Assembly (NCBI GenBank): GCA_963930655.1
Contig: OZ005617.1
Coordinates: 2,501-66,500, forward strand
Length of the DNA stretch: 64,000 bases
Reading direction: 5' to 3'
Source: Myrica gale
Lineage: Eukaryota; Streptophyta; Magnoliopsida; Fagales; Myricaceae
Below the pieces are notes generated by a model. The model saw nothing but the letters and a program-made list of their open reading frames with translations, was not told the origin of the DNA and did not search any database. Both the position numbers and the translations under genes were made by a program. Positions 47,811-59,356 of the stretch are shown here, one piece after another (positions within the stretch are counted from its first letter, which is position 1; every line of letters starts with the position of its first letter).

Positions 47811-49811
47811 TATTAAAGTTAGAGCAAGGTTCTAATTTCGCGTTTTTTTCACTCCTAAACCCGGACCGCTAAAGCAATGTGGACTATTGTATTCAATGAC
47901 TTATAATCTCATCAAATATAAGTATGAAAATTAATAAATCCAATTGGATATCTCACTTATCAGTATAAATAATTTTTCTTCAGTTTAAATTTTTATTTCT
48001 ATCATGGTATCAGAGCAAGGTTACCGGCATCAGTCCAGCGACCTCCTGGCATTCGTCCAGCGATCTCTTGGCATCAAACCGATGACCTTCCGACTTCAGT
48101 TCGGCGACCTCCCGGCATCAGACCAGTGACCTTCCGGCGTTATCTTTTTTTTTTTAATTATTTTTGTAACTCCAAACTCAAGGTGTGTCCACATTGAGTT
48201 TGCGGAGGAGTATTAAAGTTAGAGTCTCACATAATCTCATAAAATATAGGGAAAGTTACAAATAACTCACTCGGTTTTAGCACCTTTTTAAAAAATTCAC
48301 TAGGTTTTAAAAAGTTTCAAAACGCTCACTAAGTTTGTCATTTTCGTATCAAAACTCACTTGACCTAACGCCGTCAGACATGTTTAACGGAAAACTCATC
48401 TCGTCCAATCACAATGTGACACGTGTCATTAAATAAATAATAATAAAAATATTTTTTAAAAAAATAAAAAAATAAGAAAAAAATAATTTAAAAAAGGAAA
48501 TTTACAAATAACTCACTAAGTTTTAGCTCCTTTTTAAAAAACTCACTAGCTTTTAGATAATTTCAAAACGCACACTGGGTTTGTCATTTTAGTATCAAAA
48601 CTCACTGACCCAACACTGTTAGAGCGGGAATGTGACACATCATTAAATAAATAAAAAATAAATCACAATGTGACACATGTCATTAAATAAATAAATAAAA
48701 ATTACATTTAAAAAAAAAAAGAGTTTGGACCCCTGATATGTTCTCGGTGGATCCCCCCTCCACCTCTGGTCGCCCAGAACTGGGCGGCCAGAAGGAGGGC
48801 TCCTCCACCCCGAGCAATGGTCTCTTTGGGTTGTGGGATAGGGGAGGTCCCCCTACACTCACCCAGACGCGGATGGGTGGAGGGGGTCCACCCATGGCAG
48901 CCCAGAGTTGGGCAGCCAACAGAGGGTCACGTGTCATTAAATAATGTGACACATGTCATTAAATAAAAAATAAAAAATTAATCCAAAATTAATAAAAAGC
49001 ACAATTATTTTTTTATTTTATTAAAAAAGATCGGGGACCTTTAATCCTTCCACGGTAGAGGGGCAATCCCCCTCCTCTAATTGCCGGGGGAGGAGGATCT
49101 CCCCCTCCACCTCTGGGCGCCCAGAGGTGGAGGGGGGTTCTCGCTCTAACAGCGTTGGGTCCAATGAGTTTTGATACTAAAATGACAGACTCAGTGAGCG
49201 TTTCGAAATTGTTTAAAACCCAGTGAGTTTTTTAAAAAGGAGCTAAAACTTAGTGAGTTATTTGTAAAGTTCCTTCTTTTTTTTAAAATTACATTTTTAA
49301 AATTAATTTTGATTTATTTTTAAAAAAAATATTTTTTATTTAATGACACGTGTCACATTGTGATTGGACGAGATGGATTTTCCGTTAAATATGTTTAACG
49401 GCGTTGGGTCCAGTGAGTTTTGATACCAAAATGACAAACTCAGTGAGCGTTTTGAAACTTTTTAAAACCCAGTGAGTTTTTTAAAAAGGCGCTAAAACTT
49501 AGTGAGTTATTTGTAAATTTCCCTAAAATATAAGTGAGAAAATTAATAAATCCAATTGAGCATTCCCATAGTGGATGTCTCACTTATCAATATAAATAAT
49601 TATTTTCAGTTCAATTTTTTTATTTCTAACATGGTATCTATTAAAGTTAGTCTCACATTTCTAATGCAATGTGGACTATTATATTCAATGACTTATAATC
49701 TCATCAAATATAAGTAAAAAAATTAATAAATCTAATTGGACATTCTCATAATAGATGTCTCACTTATCAGTATAAATCATTTTTATTCAGTTCAAATTTT
49801 TATTTCTAACA
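47811..49811 (+). mobile_element. Tandem TRIM array (LTR-internal-LTR-LTR), interrupted by a MULE-like element
   Basis: LTR 1 is 47811-48004, followed by the primer-binding site TGGTATCAGAGC (48005-48016). A short non-coding interior has a repeated word pattern (ggcatcag...cagcgacct) and a purine tract ending near 48210. LTR 2 begins at 48211, is split by the insertion 48249-49523, and ends at 49631. Then TGGTATC (49632-49638), a stub of a primer-binding site, leads directly into LTR 3 (49639-49811). All LTRs start TATTAAAG and end in CA or ACA. This is the same family as the telomere-adjacent remnant. Confidence 0.8.
48249..49523. mobile_element. MULE-like long-TIR element inserted in a TRIM LTR
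   Basis: The inverted arms are about 190 bp: left gggaaagttacaaataactc and right gagttatttgtaaatttccc. A perfect 9-bp duplication, taaaatata (48240-48248 and 49524-49532), flanks it, and removing the insert restores an uninterrupted TRIM LTR. Inside, a second, diverged pair of the same arms lies at about 48495-48630 and 49140-49275, again inverted. The centre holds GC-rich inverted words (ccacctctgg..gcccagaact / ggcgcccagaggtggag). No transposase was seen. Confidence 0.87.
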
Positions 49812-50397
49812 CAATCTGAAAGCAAAACATGCTGTGCCGTGCTTCTAATAGCATAACATGACACCTCCCAGTCCCCGCATACTTATACCTCGCTAATAAG
49901 CTAACCAGCTATTGCCATGTTAAAAGTTTATAGAAAGGAAAACCAGTGTACCTATCCATAAAAGAAGGTGATGCAACTGCCTAGGGAAGAGAGGAGGGTA
50001 GCAATTTTTCAATGTTGGCAACATTATCATTTCATAAAATCAAAATAATCATTTCTGTCCAAATTAATGATGAGTATAAAATGTAAACCGTTGGTAATTG
50101 ATTGATGAAATATAATAAAATTAATAGTCAGGACTGCAAAATATCAAAACCACAATAATCGGGCGAAAAAGTATATCTAGACCTTCAATGTTTTTTTTTT
50201 TCTTGGCTAGACCTTCAATGTTTTATTTGTAGGTGGAACAGCTAAATAAAAGTTGTACAGAGAGAGAGCAAAACTCAGTCTAATACATATCCGAACTCAA
50301 TCCCCAAAAGACTTTGGACAAAATTGGTATGTAACTGCTTCATAGTCAGTCCTGTTATTCATGGTGTAATTTTACATGGAGCTCTTCAGGTGATGGC
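49812..50397. other. Intergenic DNA downstream of the RraA-like gene
   Basis: AT-rich. It should include the 3' UTR of the RraA-like gene. The word ctagaccttcaatgtttt is duplicated at about 50177-50225. No gene was recognised. Confidence 0.5.
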
Positions 50398-50898
50398 TCA
50401 GATCGAAAGCTCAGTTTTAGAGACAAGGATGCCGTCACTATCTGCATACAACCATTCACCATCCCGAACCAAGGTTCCTCCAATGTATACAGGAACATGT
50501 TTTTCACCAATGCCTCTTTTATTTGATTTCAAGGGATTAGATGCCAACGCTCTAACCCCAATATCACATCCATTAATTTCATCAACATCTCTGATGCAGC
50601 CGTTTACTAAAATACCAGCCCACCCCATATTTTGAGCCAACTGTCCCAAATTCCCTCCCACCAAAGCGCATCTCATGCTTCCTCCACCATCTATAACCAA
50701 AACTCTTCCTTCACCTTTGATTTCAAGAAGCTCCCTGACCAATACATTGTCCTCAAACACCTTAAGAGTGACAACAGGGCCGGAGAATGTTCCACGCTGC
50801 CCATAACTCTGGAAGATTGGGTGCAGAACGCGCAAATCACCACTTGCCAGAAATGCTGCATTTGTATCACAAGCTTCTGCTGTTGCAATGCCAGCCAT
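50398..50898 (-). CDS. RraA-family protein (putative 4-hydroxy-4-methyl-2-oxoglutarate aldolase)
   Basis: 166 residues starting MAGIATAEACD, the usual length for the plant RraA-like family. The whole RraA fold region is present: GTFSGPVVTLKVFEDN, VLVIDGGGSMRCALVGGNLG, QNMGWAGILVNGCIRDVDEI and a C-terminal GEWLYADSDGILVS. The G-G-N-L and N-G-C-I-R-D blocks contain the residues that bind substrate and metal in class II aldolases of this family. Annotated plant homologues are called putative HMG aldolases or ribonuclease E inhibitor-like, but their in vivo role is not settled. The chosen Met follows a good splice acceptor (TATGCAG at 50905-50911), so the longer open frame upstream, to 50931, is intron. 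The entire coding sequence lies in one exon. Confidence 0.88.
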   Translation of the reverse strand: MAGIATAEACDTNAAFLASGDLRVLHPIFQSYGQRGTFSGPVVTLKVFEDNVLVRELLEIKGEGRVLVIDGGGSMRCALVGGNLGQLAQNMGWAGILVNGCIRDVDEINGCDIGVRALASNPLKSNKRGIGEKHVPVYIGGTLVRDGEWLYADSDGILVSKTELSI

Positions 50899-53280
50899 AT
50901 TCTCCTGCATATGCAGCTGTCTATGTATCATTTAAATACAATATCGCAATAACAACTAAAGAAGAATTAGCTCATCACGAGCTTTTGATGCTTTCTGGAC
51001 TGACTATGTTTTATAATTTCTCGCAGACTGCTTCTAGCCTTTCTGTCCCTCCTTTCTCACACCATCACTCATTTTCCCTCCCTCTCCACAAGTGATCCAG
51101 AATCATTGAAGCACTGTGGCTCAACCCATTGTGACACCTCAAGAGAGAGAGACAGAGATTTGTGATCCTTTAACATAATCTGTGGTTTATAGCTTTGTCA
51201 CTTTTTTCCACAAAGGAGGATAGAAGAAAATATCCTTTGCATGCCTCTGGCTATCACGGCACATCTTCATCTTAGAACAACAACAAAGAAGCAAAAGGGT
51301 AGATCTTGAACCCATATGCATGCATCATGTGGACCTAAACACCAACACTTAGAGGATCCAAATGACTCATTCACAATGTTTAAGACTCAGATGAAAAGCA
51401 ACAAAACAGACGGTTTAGTACCTATTTTAATCTGTCCAACTTAAACTACTGACACTGTTCAGGTTAAATGTCTTTGAAGCACGAGAAAAGGCACAAATAT
51501 GCAACGTGTGCTCCTGAAATCAAGTATGGAAGAATCTCTAATATAAGGGAAAACTTCATTTTGGCACAATTTTTACGGTCAAATCTTATTTAAGGGCACT
51601 AGGATGAATTCTGGTAGTTCTATGGCTTAATGTGACAAATTTGGTAGTTCGAACTCCCAAAGTACATTGGCCCCATAGTTTAGGAATACAAAGTGAACTT
51701 TATCTTTGACAAAAATATGGTGAGCTCACATATGCCTAGGTTTCAATCAGTAGTCTCGTGGAACCATTGGAGCATTTGAAATCCCATTGCTCGAGTAAAT
51801 GAGAACTGAATCAAGCTGTGTTAGGAGACTCAACAAACCCACATACAATGTCCTGTAAATTGATTAGTTCTTGGATGAACATATGCCTAATTCTAGGCCT
51901 AATTGATGATTAAAATCCATGGAAACCATTGAGTTTTGATATACATTGGATTGGCCATAAGAATGCCTAACTTCGTTAAATATGAATTGAGCTTTAAGCC
52001 ATTCACTACTATTTCGGATCAGGATCCTTTGCAACTCCCTGCCCGAATTGCACGGTGCAATTTGGAGAGAGACAAACACAAGAGATGGACCCCACACCAT
52101 TTAATGTTGACCATATAAAGTTTCGGACAACATGAGTTCGACAATGGGGACCACATCTTGTGTCTATCTCTTTGAATTGCACCGTGCAATTCGGACAGGG
52201 AATTGCAGAGGATCCTCATCCATATTGTTTCCACTCTAAGTCTCGCGATCGAAAGTAAACAAAAAGAAAGTCGAAGGCAGGAACTTTTGTTCAAGATGTT
52301 TCAGTGGGACCGAGTTCTATCTTTGGAACTGCAACTTATACTTGATTTCCTCCCTTGGATCACATCAATCAATCATAAAGGTCAAATATCCCACATGGCC
52401 TTCTTGCTTCAAATGCTTGAAAATGTGGTCAATGAATTTCCAAGGATATCTTTCTGAAGTATGAACCTCTCCTAATCGAGTATGCATTGAACAGCCAGTG
52501 TAGGAGACTCATGTTGTACAACTATTGTGTTGTATCAAGTTCTGTATAGATAATTCGTACAACATGATGAATATACGCTGAAAAAGCCATCACCAATGTG
52601 TGATCGAGAGGAAAAGACAAGAACATGTAAAGCATGACAGAGATATATTAGGTTATACGAATACTGGATATACAATTGGAGGAGGTGGTAAGGGAAATTT
52701 ACTATTTTAGAGGGTCTTTTTTTGATAAGTACTATTTTAGAGGGTCTATGAGAGGAATAACTAAACAAATTACCTTCAGTGAAAATGATAGCAGAGAAAC
52801 GAACTAACATCTATAATCCATTATTGATCATTAAATAAGCCAGAATAATTTAGTAAGAGCAGACAAGATCTTAACCCCCACGCCTGACGCACCCTCAATT
52901 AGATGTTCGCATATTTTTAAGCAGACCAAAGAACAAAGTTTGACTAGAATGTAACCAGGGTCCAGAGAAAATGATATTTCAGAGCGCTACAAAAACACAA
53001 CAGAGGGCTAAGCTCACCGGGATGAGAAGGAGGAAGAAACGATCTTCTTGCGTGGGTGGAAAGTCTTTGATGATGTCGCAAACAGTGTCTCTGTGTTGCT
53101 CATTTTATCTACGAAGATCCCATCTTTGATCCAGAAGTTATCTTGTTGGTTTCTGTGCTTCTTCAGCCAGTCAGTTGTCCGCTGATCCCTAATATACGTC
53201 GGATTTCTTGTTGTTAGTTTTTGTCTGCATCATCGACTGCCAACACGACGGTCGCAAGTAATTGCCGAAATAATATCCCT
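50899..53280 (-). other. Leader exon and ~2.1-kb leader intron of the RraA-like gene
   Basis: On the minus strand a donor CCG|GTGAGC ends a likely leader exon at 53018. The acceptor is just before 50904, so the intron would be about 50905-53017. The leader exon (upstream limit unknown, perhaps near 53280) contains short upstream frames, including one beginning ATGATGCAGACA and ending within 15 codons. A MITE lies in the intron. This model rests only on splice-site quality. Confidence 0.5.
52019..52219. mobile_element. MITE with long inverted arms
   Basis: A ~200-bp near-palindrome: the left arm has tgcaactccctgcccgaatt and attgcacggtgcaat, and the right arm has the inverse (attgcaccgtgcaat ... 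acagggaattgcagaggatcc). The centre reads tggaccccacaccatttaatg. Diverged relatives occur at about 53820-53886 and 63520-63590. The target-site duplication is uncertain. Confidence 0.75.
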
Positions 53281-56200
53281 CCACTCTGTAACCGACTTTT
53301 ATATACCCTTTACTTTTACAAAAATGGTTAAATAATTTGTACCTTTTATCTTTGTACATGTCCACACATATGCAACTCGTAAATATATACGTTTCAGATA
53401 TATGATGATATTGTACATATATTCAGGTGATTTGTTGGTAAATATTCTTTGAGATTTAAGAGTAACATGATAATTTAAAAGTCCGAGGTCATTTGAGAGA
53501 TACGTGTAAATAATTATCATATAATTTGATGCCTAATTTTCATTATGGGGTACAAATAGTTGAGAGATCATAATAGACTCAATATCTCAAAAATATAACA
53601 TTGGGGTGCAATGTGTCAACACCCCTAAATATAAAAATGGTATAAAATGTATTTAACCCTTATAAAAATGAAATCCAAAAATAGAGTCGTGCAAAAATAG
53701 AGTCGTGCTCGAAACAGAAGTGTCGGATACAAATCATAAGATGATGAAAAATGAAGTTAACGGTGATGTGGAAGACTGAGCTCATGTTGATGCCTGTCAA
53801 CAATGTACAAAGATTTCTTGCAATTTCCTGTCTAAATTGCATGTACAATTCAAATAAAGATAGACACAGTAAGTGGACCCTACATAAGGGTGGATACCAA
53901 AACTGATGGAACCGATCGTTCCGGTACTCACCGGGATGCCATTTTTTGTTCTGGTTCCATTCCGATATTTTACTGGAATAAAAGCAAAATCGAAATCGAA
54001 AATTCCAGTTCAACATGTGAGATTTTTTTCTACATATTTTTTTGGATCCTGAATGAGTCAACAATATTTTTTTTGACATAATTTTTGGAAGATTTTTCTA
54101 TTATCAATCATAAATTAATAATAAAATGTAAACATTCATCCAAAATCTAGATTTTAAAATAAATATTTACGCAAATTTCATATGATAAATTTATTTTGAG
54201 CTCTATTTTTTTCAACGGAACCAGAAATTTCGGTATTTTTTAGTTATTAATCATAAATTAACAATAATTGTAAAATATTCATCCAAAATCTAGGTTCTTA
54301 AATAAATATTCAATCAAATTTTATATGTTATACTTTATTTTTAAAAGCCTAAGTAGACACTAGGCTCCAATCTCAATTCAATTTTTCTAGTAAACCGGCA
54401 CACCGTCGGTACCGGTACACATTCCTATGTGAGATTGTGAGTGTTACAATCCCTCTTTTGAATGATACCCACTAAACCTACACTTATAATTATCTGATTG
54501 CTCTAATAATATTTATAACTACCTAAAAGAAATATCAGTCGCATCTAAGTTTTAATTTCAAAATAATTAATGTAATTTTTTTAAAAGCCTTTGAATTGTG
54601 CAGAAATTTTGGTGGGAATCGAAATTACGGTCACTAGTTCTACTGCTGAAATTTCAACTCCATATTAGCCCATACTGGTACCGAAATTTCTGTGCTCGCC
54701 CTTAATTATAGGATTCAATTATACCCAAAGAAATTAATATGAAATTTGGCCTTATACCATTTTTTCTTATTACGTCTTTTATCTCGCGTGACTCGGGATG
54801 TTAAGATCACTATTTTTATTTTCTAGATAAACTGTTATTTTCTAGACAATCCAACAGTTTGTCGCCTGGGGGGAGAATTACATGGGTTTGGTTTAAAAGA
54901 AAAGGCCCATAGGACTAGGGAGAAGCCTATTCGGCTCAAAACCTTTTACAGTCCAGTAAAGAGGGCACAGAGGCCCAAACACAAACAAGCATAGCCTATG
55001 GTGTATGTTTGGATCCTCACGTAACCAGTCAGTCGTAGTTTGGATCCTCACATTTGCTATATCTACGGAATGGCATAGGCTTTCCCTCCATACTTCATTG
55101 CCATTAGACAAATAATAGCGCTATTGATAGTGGATTTTTCCGAAAATTCAACATGATAGAGGCCCAGCCCAAGAAGGGGTAATCCGAAAGGAAAAGAACG
55201 GAAGAAAGACGGGCCGTGACCCAAGTCGATATAAGCAAATCCTTACTGATTAGGAGCGGATAAAAATCGAAAGGAGACAAGCCACTATATGACAAGTTTA
55301 ATCAAAATTACAGAAAGAGTCCACAAGAAGAAATAACCATCTTATTCTTTGATAAATGTACAAATGAATAGATATGATACCGATTTATTTAATAAATGTG
55401 TGAGACGGGAATCGTAACTCCACCACCAATTCACCCAAGAGGAAGAAAAGAGGAAGATGGCAGGCATAAGCCCACCAAGGGCTGAAAGAGATATAAGAAA
55501 ACGGAGAGGGAGTAAAAAAGGTAAGTACTACTCTCAAAAAATGCTAAAAACTTGAGAATAGAAAAATGGCGGTTAACAAAAATATTTGAGACATCCCCTT
55601 ACGGGAAGGACCCCATATTTTTTATTATTTTCTTTGCTTATAGGAGGAAGAAATATGCAACTCAACCTTCCAATCTATGCCAAGCCCTGAGTCTCTGACC
55701 CAATTCCTTCGGACTTTCTGCTAAGTAAATTTTGTGATAAACATGTTATATATATATAAGCTCGAGCTTGTTTATGTGGCTTCTTTTTTACATACTAGTT
55801 AAAATTTAGCCCGGTCATCCTCCGCTGCAATAGCCTGGTAATTTGTTTCCTTTCCCCTCAACGGAAGTGCGCCACATCGATTTGTTCTTTTGTTCCTCTT
55901 AAGTCCTCTTGCGAAAAACAATAAACGGTGAGTATTTTAATTAAGTTGGAATAAAATAAGTATGAGCAATCTTATACATCTAATTAATAATGAGAAACTG
56001 TGATATTTAGATTAGAAAGAAGAGAGAAGTTAGAACCCGTGATTGAAAAATAGACTGAGGACGCTCGTGCGCCAAAAGGAGTTGGTGTGTCCGGGGTCCA
56101 CTGCGGACGCAGACGAAGACTTCGACTAATACAAATCTTTGGCTTCCACATATATCACAATGTACAGCACTCTGGTAACATTTTCAACAAATCAACCAAG

Positions 56201-57172
56201 CGGTTGACAAATCAGCTCGGTTTCTTTGCGAGAATTCCGCTGTTTTCTAGCGAAATAGAGCTCCCAATAGTAATACTACTAATTAAATACGCATGTACAA
56301 ATGTTGAAAATCTAACGATATTAGGAAAAGGTTGCTATCATACCCCGCTAGAGGGCCAGGGCCTGTTTTTTCAAATGCGAATCTAGAGTGGGGTCCATTG
56401 GTTATTGGCCCTATGGGCTCCTGGGTAGAACAATATTACTAATTAACAAACCTATGCCTGAGTATGCCCACATAGACTTGAAGATTTCCGTCATACAATG
56501 AGACAACTTGCCCCAAGTCCGCGCCCCGCGCCTAATATCTAGCTTTTTATGGATTCCTGTACTTCCTACTTCCCTGCGGCACCCGTTACTTGAAAATACA
56601 TTATTAATCCTACTAGGACACAAGACAAATATATTGTACCTCCCAATGCATTACTATCCACTTGGTATGTATGAGTGATAAAATTTGAGGGTGTTTAAAA
56701 AAAAAATTATAAGAAACGATGAAAAGGAAAAAAATTGTACGAGAATCGATGTAAAGGTGAAAGTGATAAATTTATCGTTGCTAACGTTGAAATGTAAAGT
56801 TTTTTTTTTGGGGGGTCAAGTATCGCTTGCCTTGGCAGTTGGCAGAATCGGCACCCGCTTATAAGGCCTGTCCAACACTGGCATGGATCTTCAGTAGATC
56901 GTCTACTATCCTACATGCCACTAGACACTAGACCTACTGTGCTGGTATCTAGCAAACGCGCTGTCAGAGAATGACGTGATAGTTTTTCCTCCCTACTATG
57001 GCTGCTTTTACCGGGATTGGGAAGATGCTTTTGTTTTATTTTTTTTGTTTTTTTCTTTCGGTAGAGAGACACGTAATTATATAAAGCTTACACGATAAGA
57101 GTTCCTCGTCAATGGAGTGGTATATTATTATTATTTTTTTTAATCACTAAATTATCGGATATCTGTATTTTA
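53281..57172. other. AT-rich intergenic DNA with repeat relics
   Basis: No gene was supported. It includes a relic of the 52019 MITE family (about 53820-53886), and between about 53890 and 54680 there are repeated fragments such as ggtaccggtac-like words and attatcaatcataaattaa. Open frames at 53660-54079, 54893-55295 and 56087-56386 lack recognisable domains. Confidence 0.5.
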
Positions 57173-57960
57173 TCACGGTGGATCAAAATACAGCGGAGGT
57201 GCTCTAACAGGAATACCAGACCCTCCAAGGAGGCGGCGCCCCAACGAGCATAGCCTACTTAAAGGCGTTACAAAGTCCCCGAAGGGACGGACAGGCCACA
57301 GAGGCCAGACAAGCCACAGAGGCCAGATAAACATAAAACACAGAAATAAAACAAAAGCAGCCTTAAACAGTGAGGTGGGCCCTAACGGGTGAAAGCGGAA
57401 AAGAAACCAAGCCCTAAACAATTGGGCAGTCCCAAACAGGGTTATTACTGGTCGGTCGGTGACCGGCGGCGGCGGCGGGCGGTGGCCGAAGGAAGATGGA
57501 ACAGCGAAAAATGAAGGGCATCGTCCGCTGAGTCCAGGCAGGCAAAAAGTGGAAGAGGGCGGGGGCCGGAGGGTGCCGCACGCGCGCCAACAGCGATCGG
57601 CGCGTGAGATCCACGCGCACCGCGTGGGGCGCGTGGACCAACACGCGCTGACCTGGGAGTGGCGGGCCGCCGGGGTTCCCATGCGCGGCACCTTCCGAAG
57701 CTCTCCAGACGGCGCGTGGCCCCTCGGAAGGAGCGGAAGCCACCGAAAAGCGAGAAGAAAGGACCAGCAAAAAAAACACCAAAAAAGGCCAAAACCAACC
57801 ACAACCGGAGACCAAACCGACCGGAAAAGAGAAAGTGAGAGAGAAGACGGAGGAGGGGAAAAGAAAGGGAAAAAGGAGGAGGGGGGTTGAGAGAGCCGGA
57901 GCTCCCCCCTCCTCCGTAGGGGTGCTGGGTGGTAGGGGAAACCAGAGAGGTTGTCGGGGC
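57173..57960. other. GC-rich island of unknown origin
   Basis: About 790 bp is markedly GC-rich inside an AT-rich region and opens several overlapping long frames on both strands (for example 57173-57802 minus, 57459-57890 plus), as GC-rich DNA does by chance. On the minus strand it begins with a C/T-rich stretch. Its two ends carry similar words on the minus strand (ctccgtaggggtgctgg / tccaaggaggcggcgcc). It could be a non-LTR element fragment or a captured sequence. No conserved protein was recognised. Confidence 0.4.
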
Positions 57961-59356
57961 TTTGAGAGAAAAATTTTAAGTTGTACGAGTCCGTATCTTT
58001 GGTATATTATTCACCTGTGTTCAGTTTGTGTTTGTACCGTAAAATTTTATAATTTTTTTTATTATATTATTATTTTTTATTATAAAAAATATAAAAAATT
58101 ATATCCTTTATTTTTTTACTAAATCTAATATCTAAAATTTTAACACTACAAAAATTTTATAAAACAAACAGACCACTGAGTTGCCTCAGTGAAAGAGAAC
58201 TCTGCAGTCTTCTCCTAATATTTTGAAAACCCAAGCTAAAGTGAAATTCTAGAGGTACACGTCGTGTAAGTCATCCTTCGCAATAACTGAGGATTTCGGG
58301 CGTGCGGGTAGAGGAGACGAATCCAGAGCTCGACTGGACCCGAAAAATGAGAACAATTTATCTTTCGGTCTTTTAGTAGTGACCGAAATTTGGGAGCATC
58401 GCTCCCGCCAGTTTCTCTCTGTCCGCGATACCCCCGAGTCACCAACTCTCAAGAAGTCATTGGTATTCTATTCCCTTTTGGGTGTCACTTACTTTATTTC
58501 CTCCACGATTTCCACTTTCTTCTTTTAGTTCATACCGTATTCTACTCCTGCTTCCTCCCTGGTCCTTTGTGTCGGTGCAGATCCGTGAAGGAGTCGTTCG
58601 TATTACAGCCATAGTTGACGGGTTCGATCAGGAATTTCTGACAAAGGAGTTTTGTGGGAATCAATATGTTCTAGTCTTAAAATAATTCTGTAAATTTCCC
58701 CTGAACTCTAGACAAAGAGCTTTGTTTCCTTTCATGGATAATTTTTTCTCTTCCGTACTGTTCTGAAAATCCAGATATGACAGCTTTCAGTTCGTGGCGA
58801 GGCGATCATTTCTGGACATCGTGCTTTGGGGACTGTCGCTGAAAAGGTATATCTTCCCAATTTTCCTTAACGTACGATATCTGATCTTACATGACGAGCT
58901 CGTCGTAGCTCCCGCTTTCTTTTCATATATTTGCTCGTTCTCTCTCTCTCGAAACCATTTGCTTGTTCTTTTACTTTTGTTGAAGTTATTATTAATCTTA
59001 CCTTAAGCACTACTTAAGTGATCTCTAACAAATTTCGTAGTAATGAAAATACGCTTTATTTCAGGCGAGCCCTCTAAGAAATCTGAAAGACTGGAACGAT
59101 TAAAAGCAGCAAATAGTGGGTTCAGCTCAGATCTGAAAATGAAAGTAATGAAGACCGGTGCTTTAAACATATAGATTCTAAAAGAGAGGGGTAAGAGATG
59201 TCGTGAATCGATTTTTCACATGTCCACTGTGTTTTCGAATTTCGTTAACTTCCAAGTAGTTTTCCATCTTCTTAGAAATATTTCCAAAAATTGCTAACAT
59301 AATAAAGATAGCTTCTTTATGTCAGTTTCGTTTCCCGGAAAATCCTTCTCCAGAAA
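57961..59356. other. Upstream region and probable leader of the BRI1-like kinase gene
   Basis: AT-rich at 57980-58170, then less so. It probably includes the promoter and perhaps a spliced leader of the downstream gene, but no exon could be fixed with confidence. Open frames at 58236-58685 are not supported as genes. Confidence 0.4.

Noticed and set aside
50899-50931. Longer N-terminus of the RraA-like protein
   Set aside because: The extra residues lie upstream of a splice acceptor and are not family-like.
57173-57890. Several long overlapping frames as genes
   Set aside because: GC-rich DNA opens frames on both strands by chance; none shows conserved motifs.
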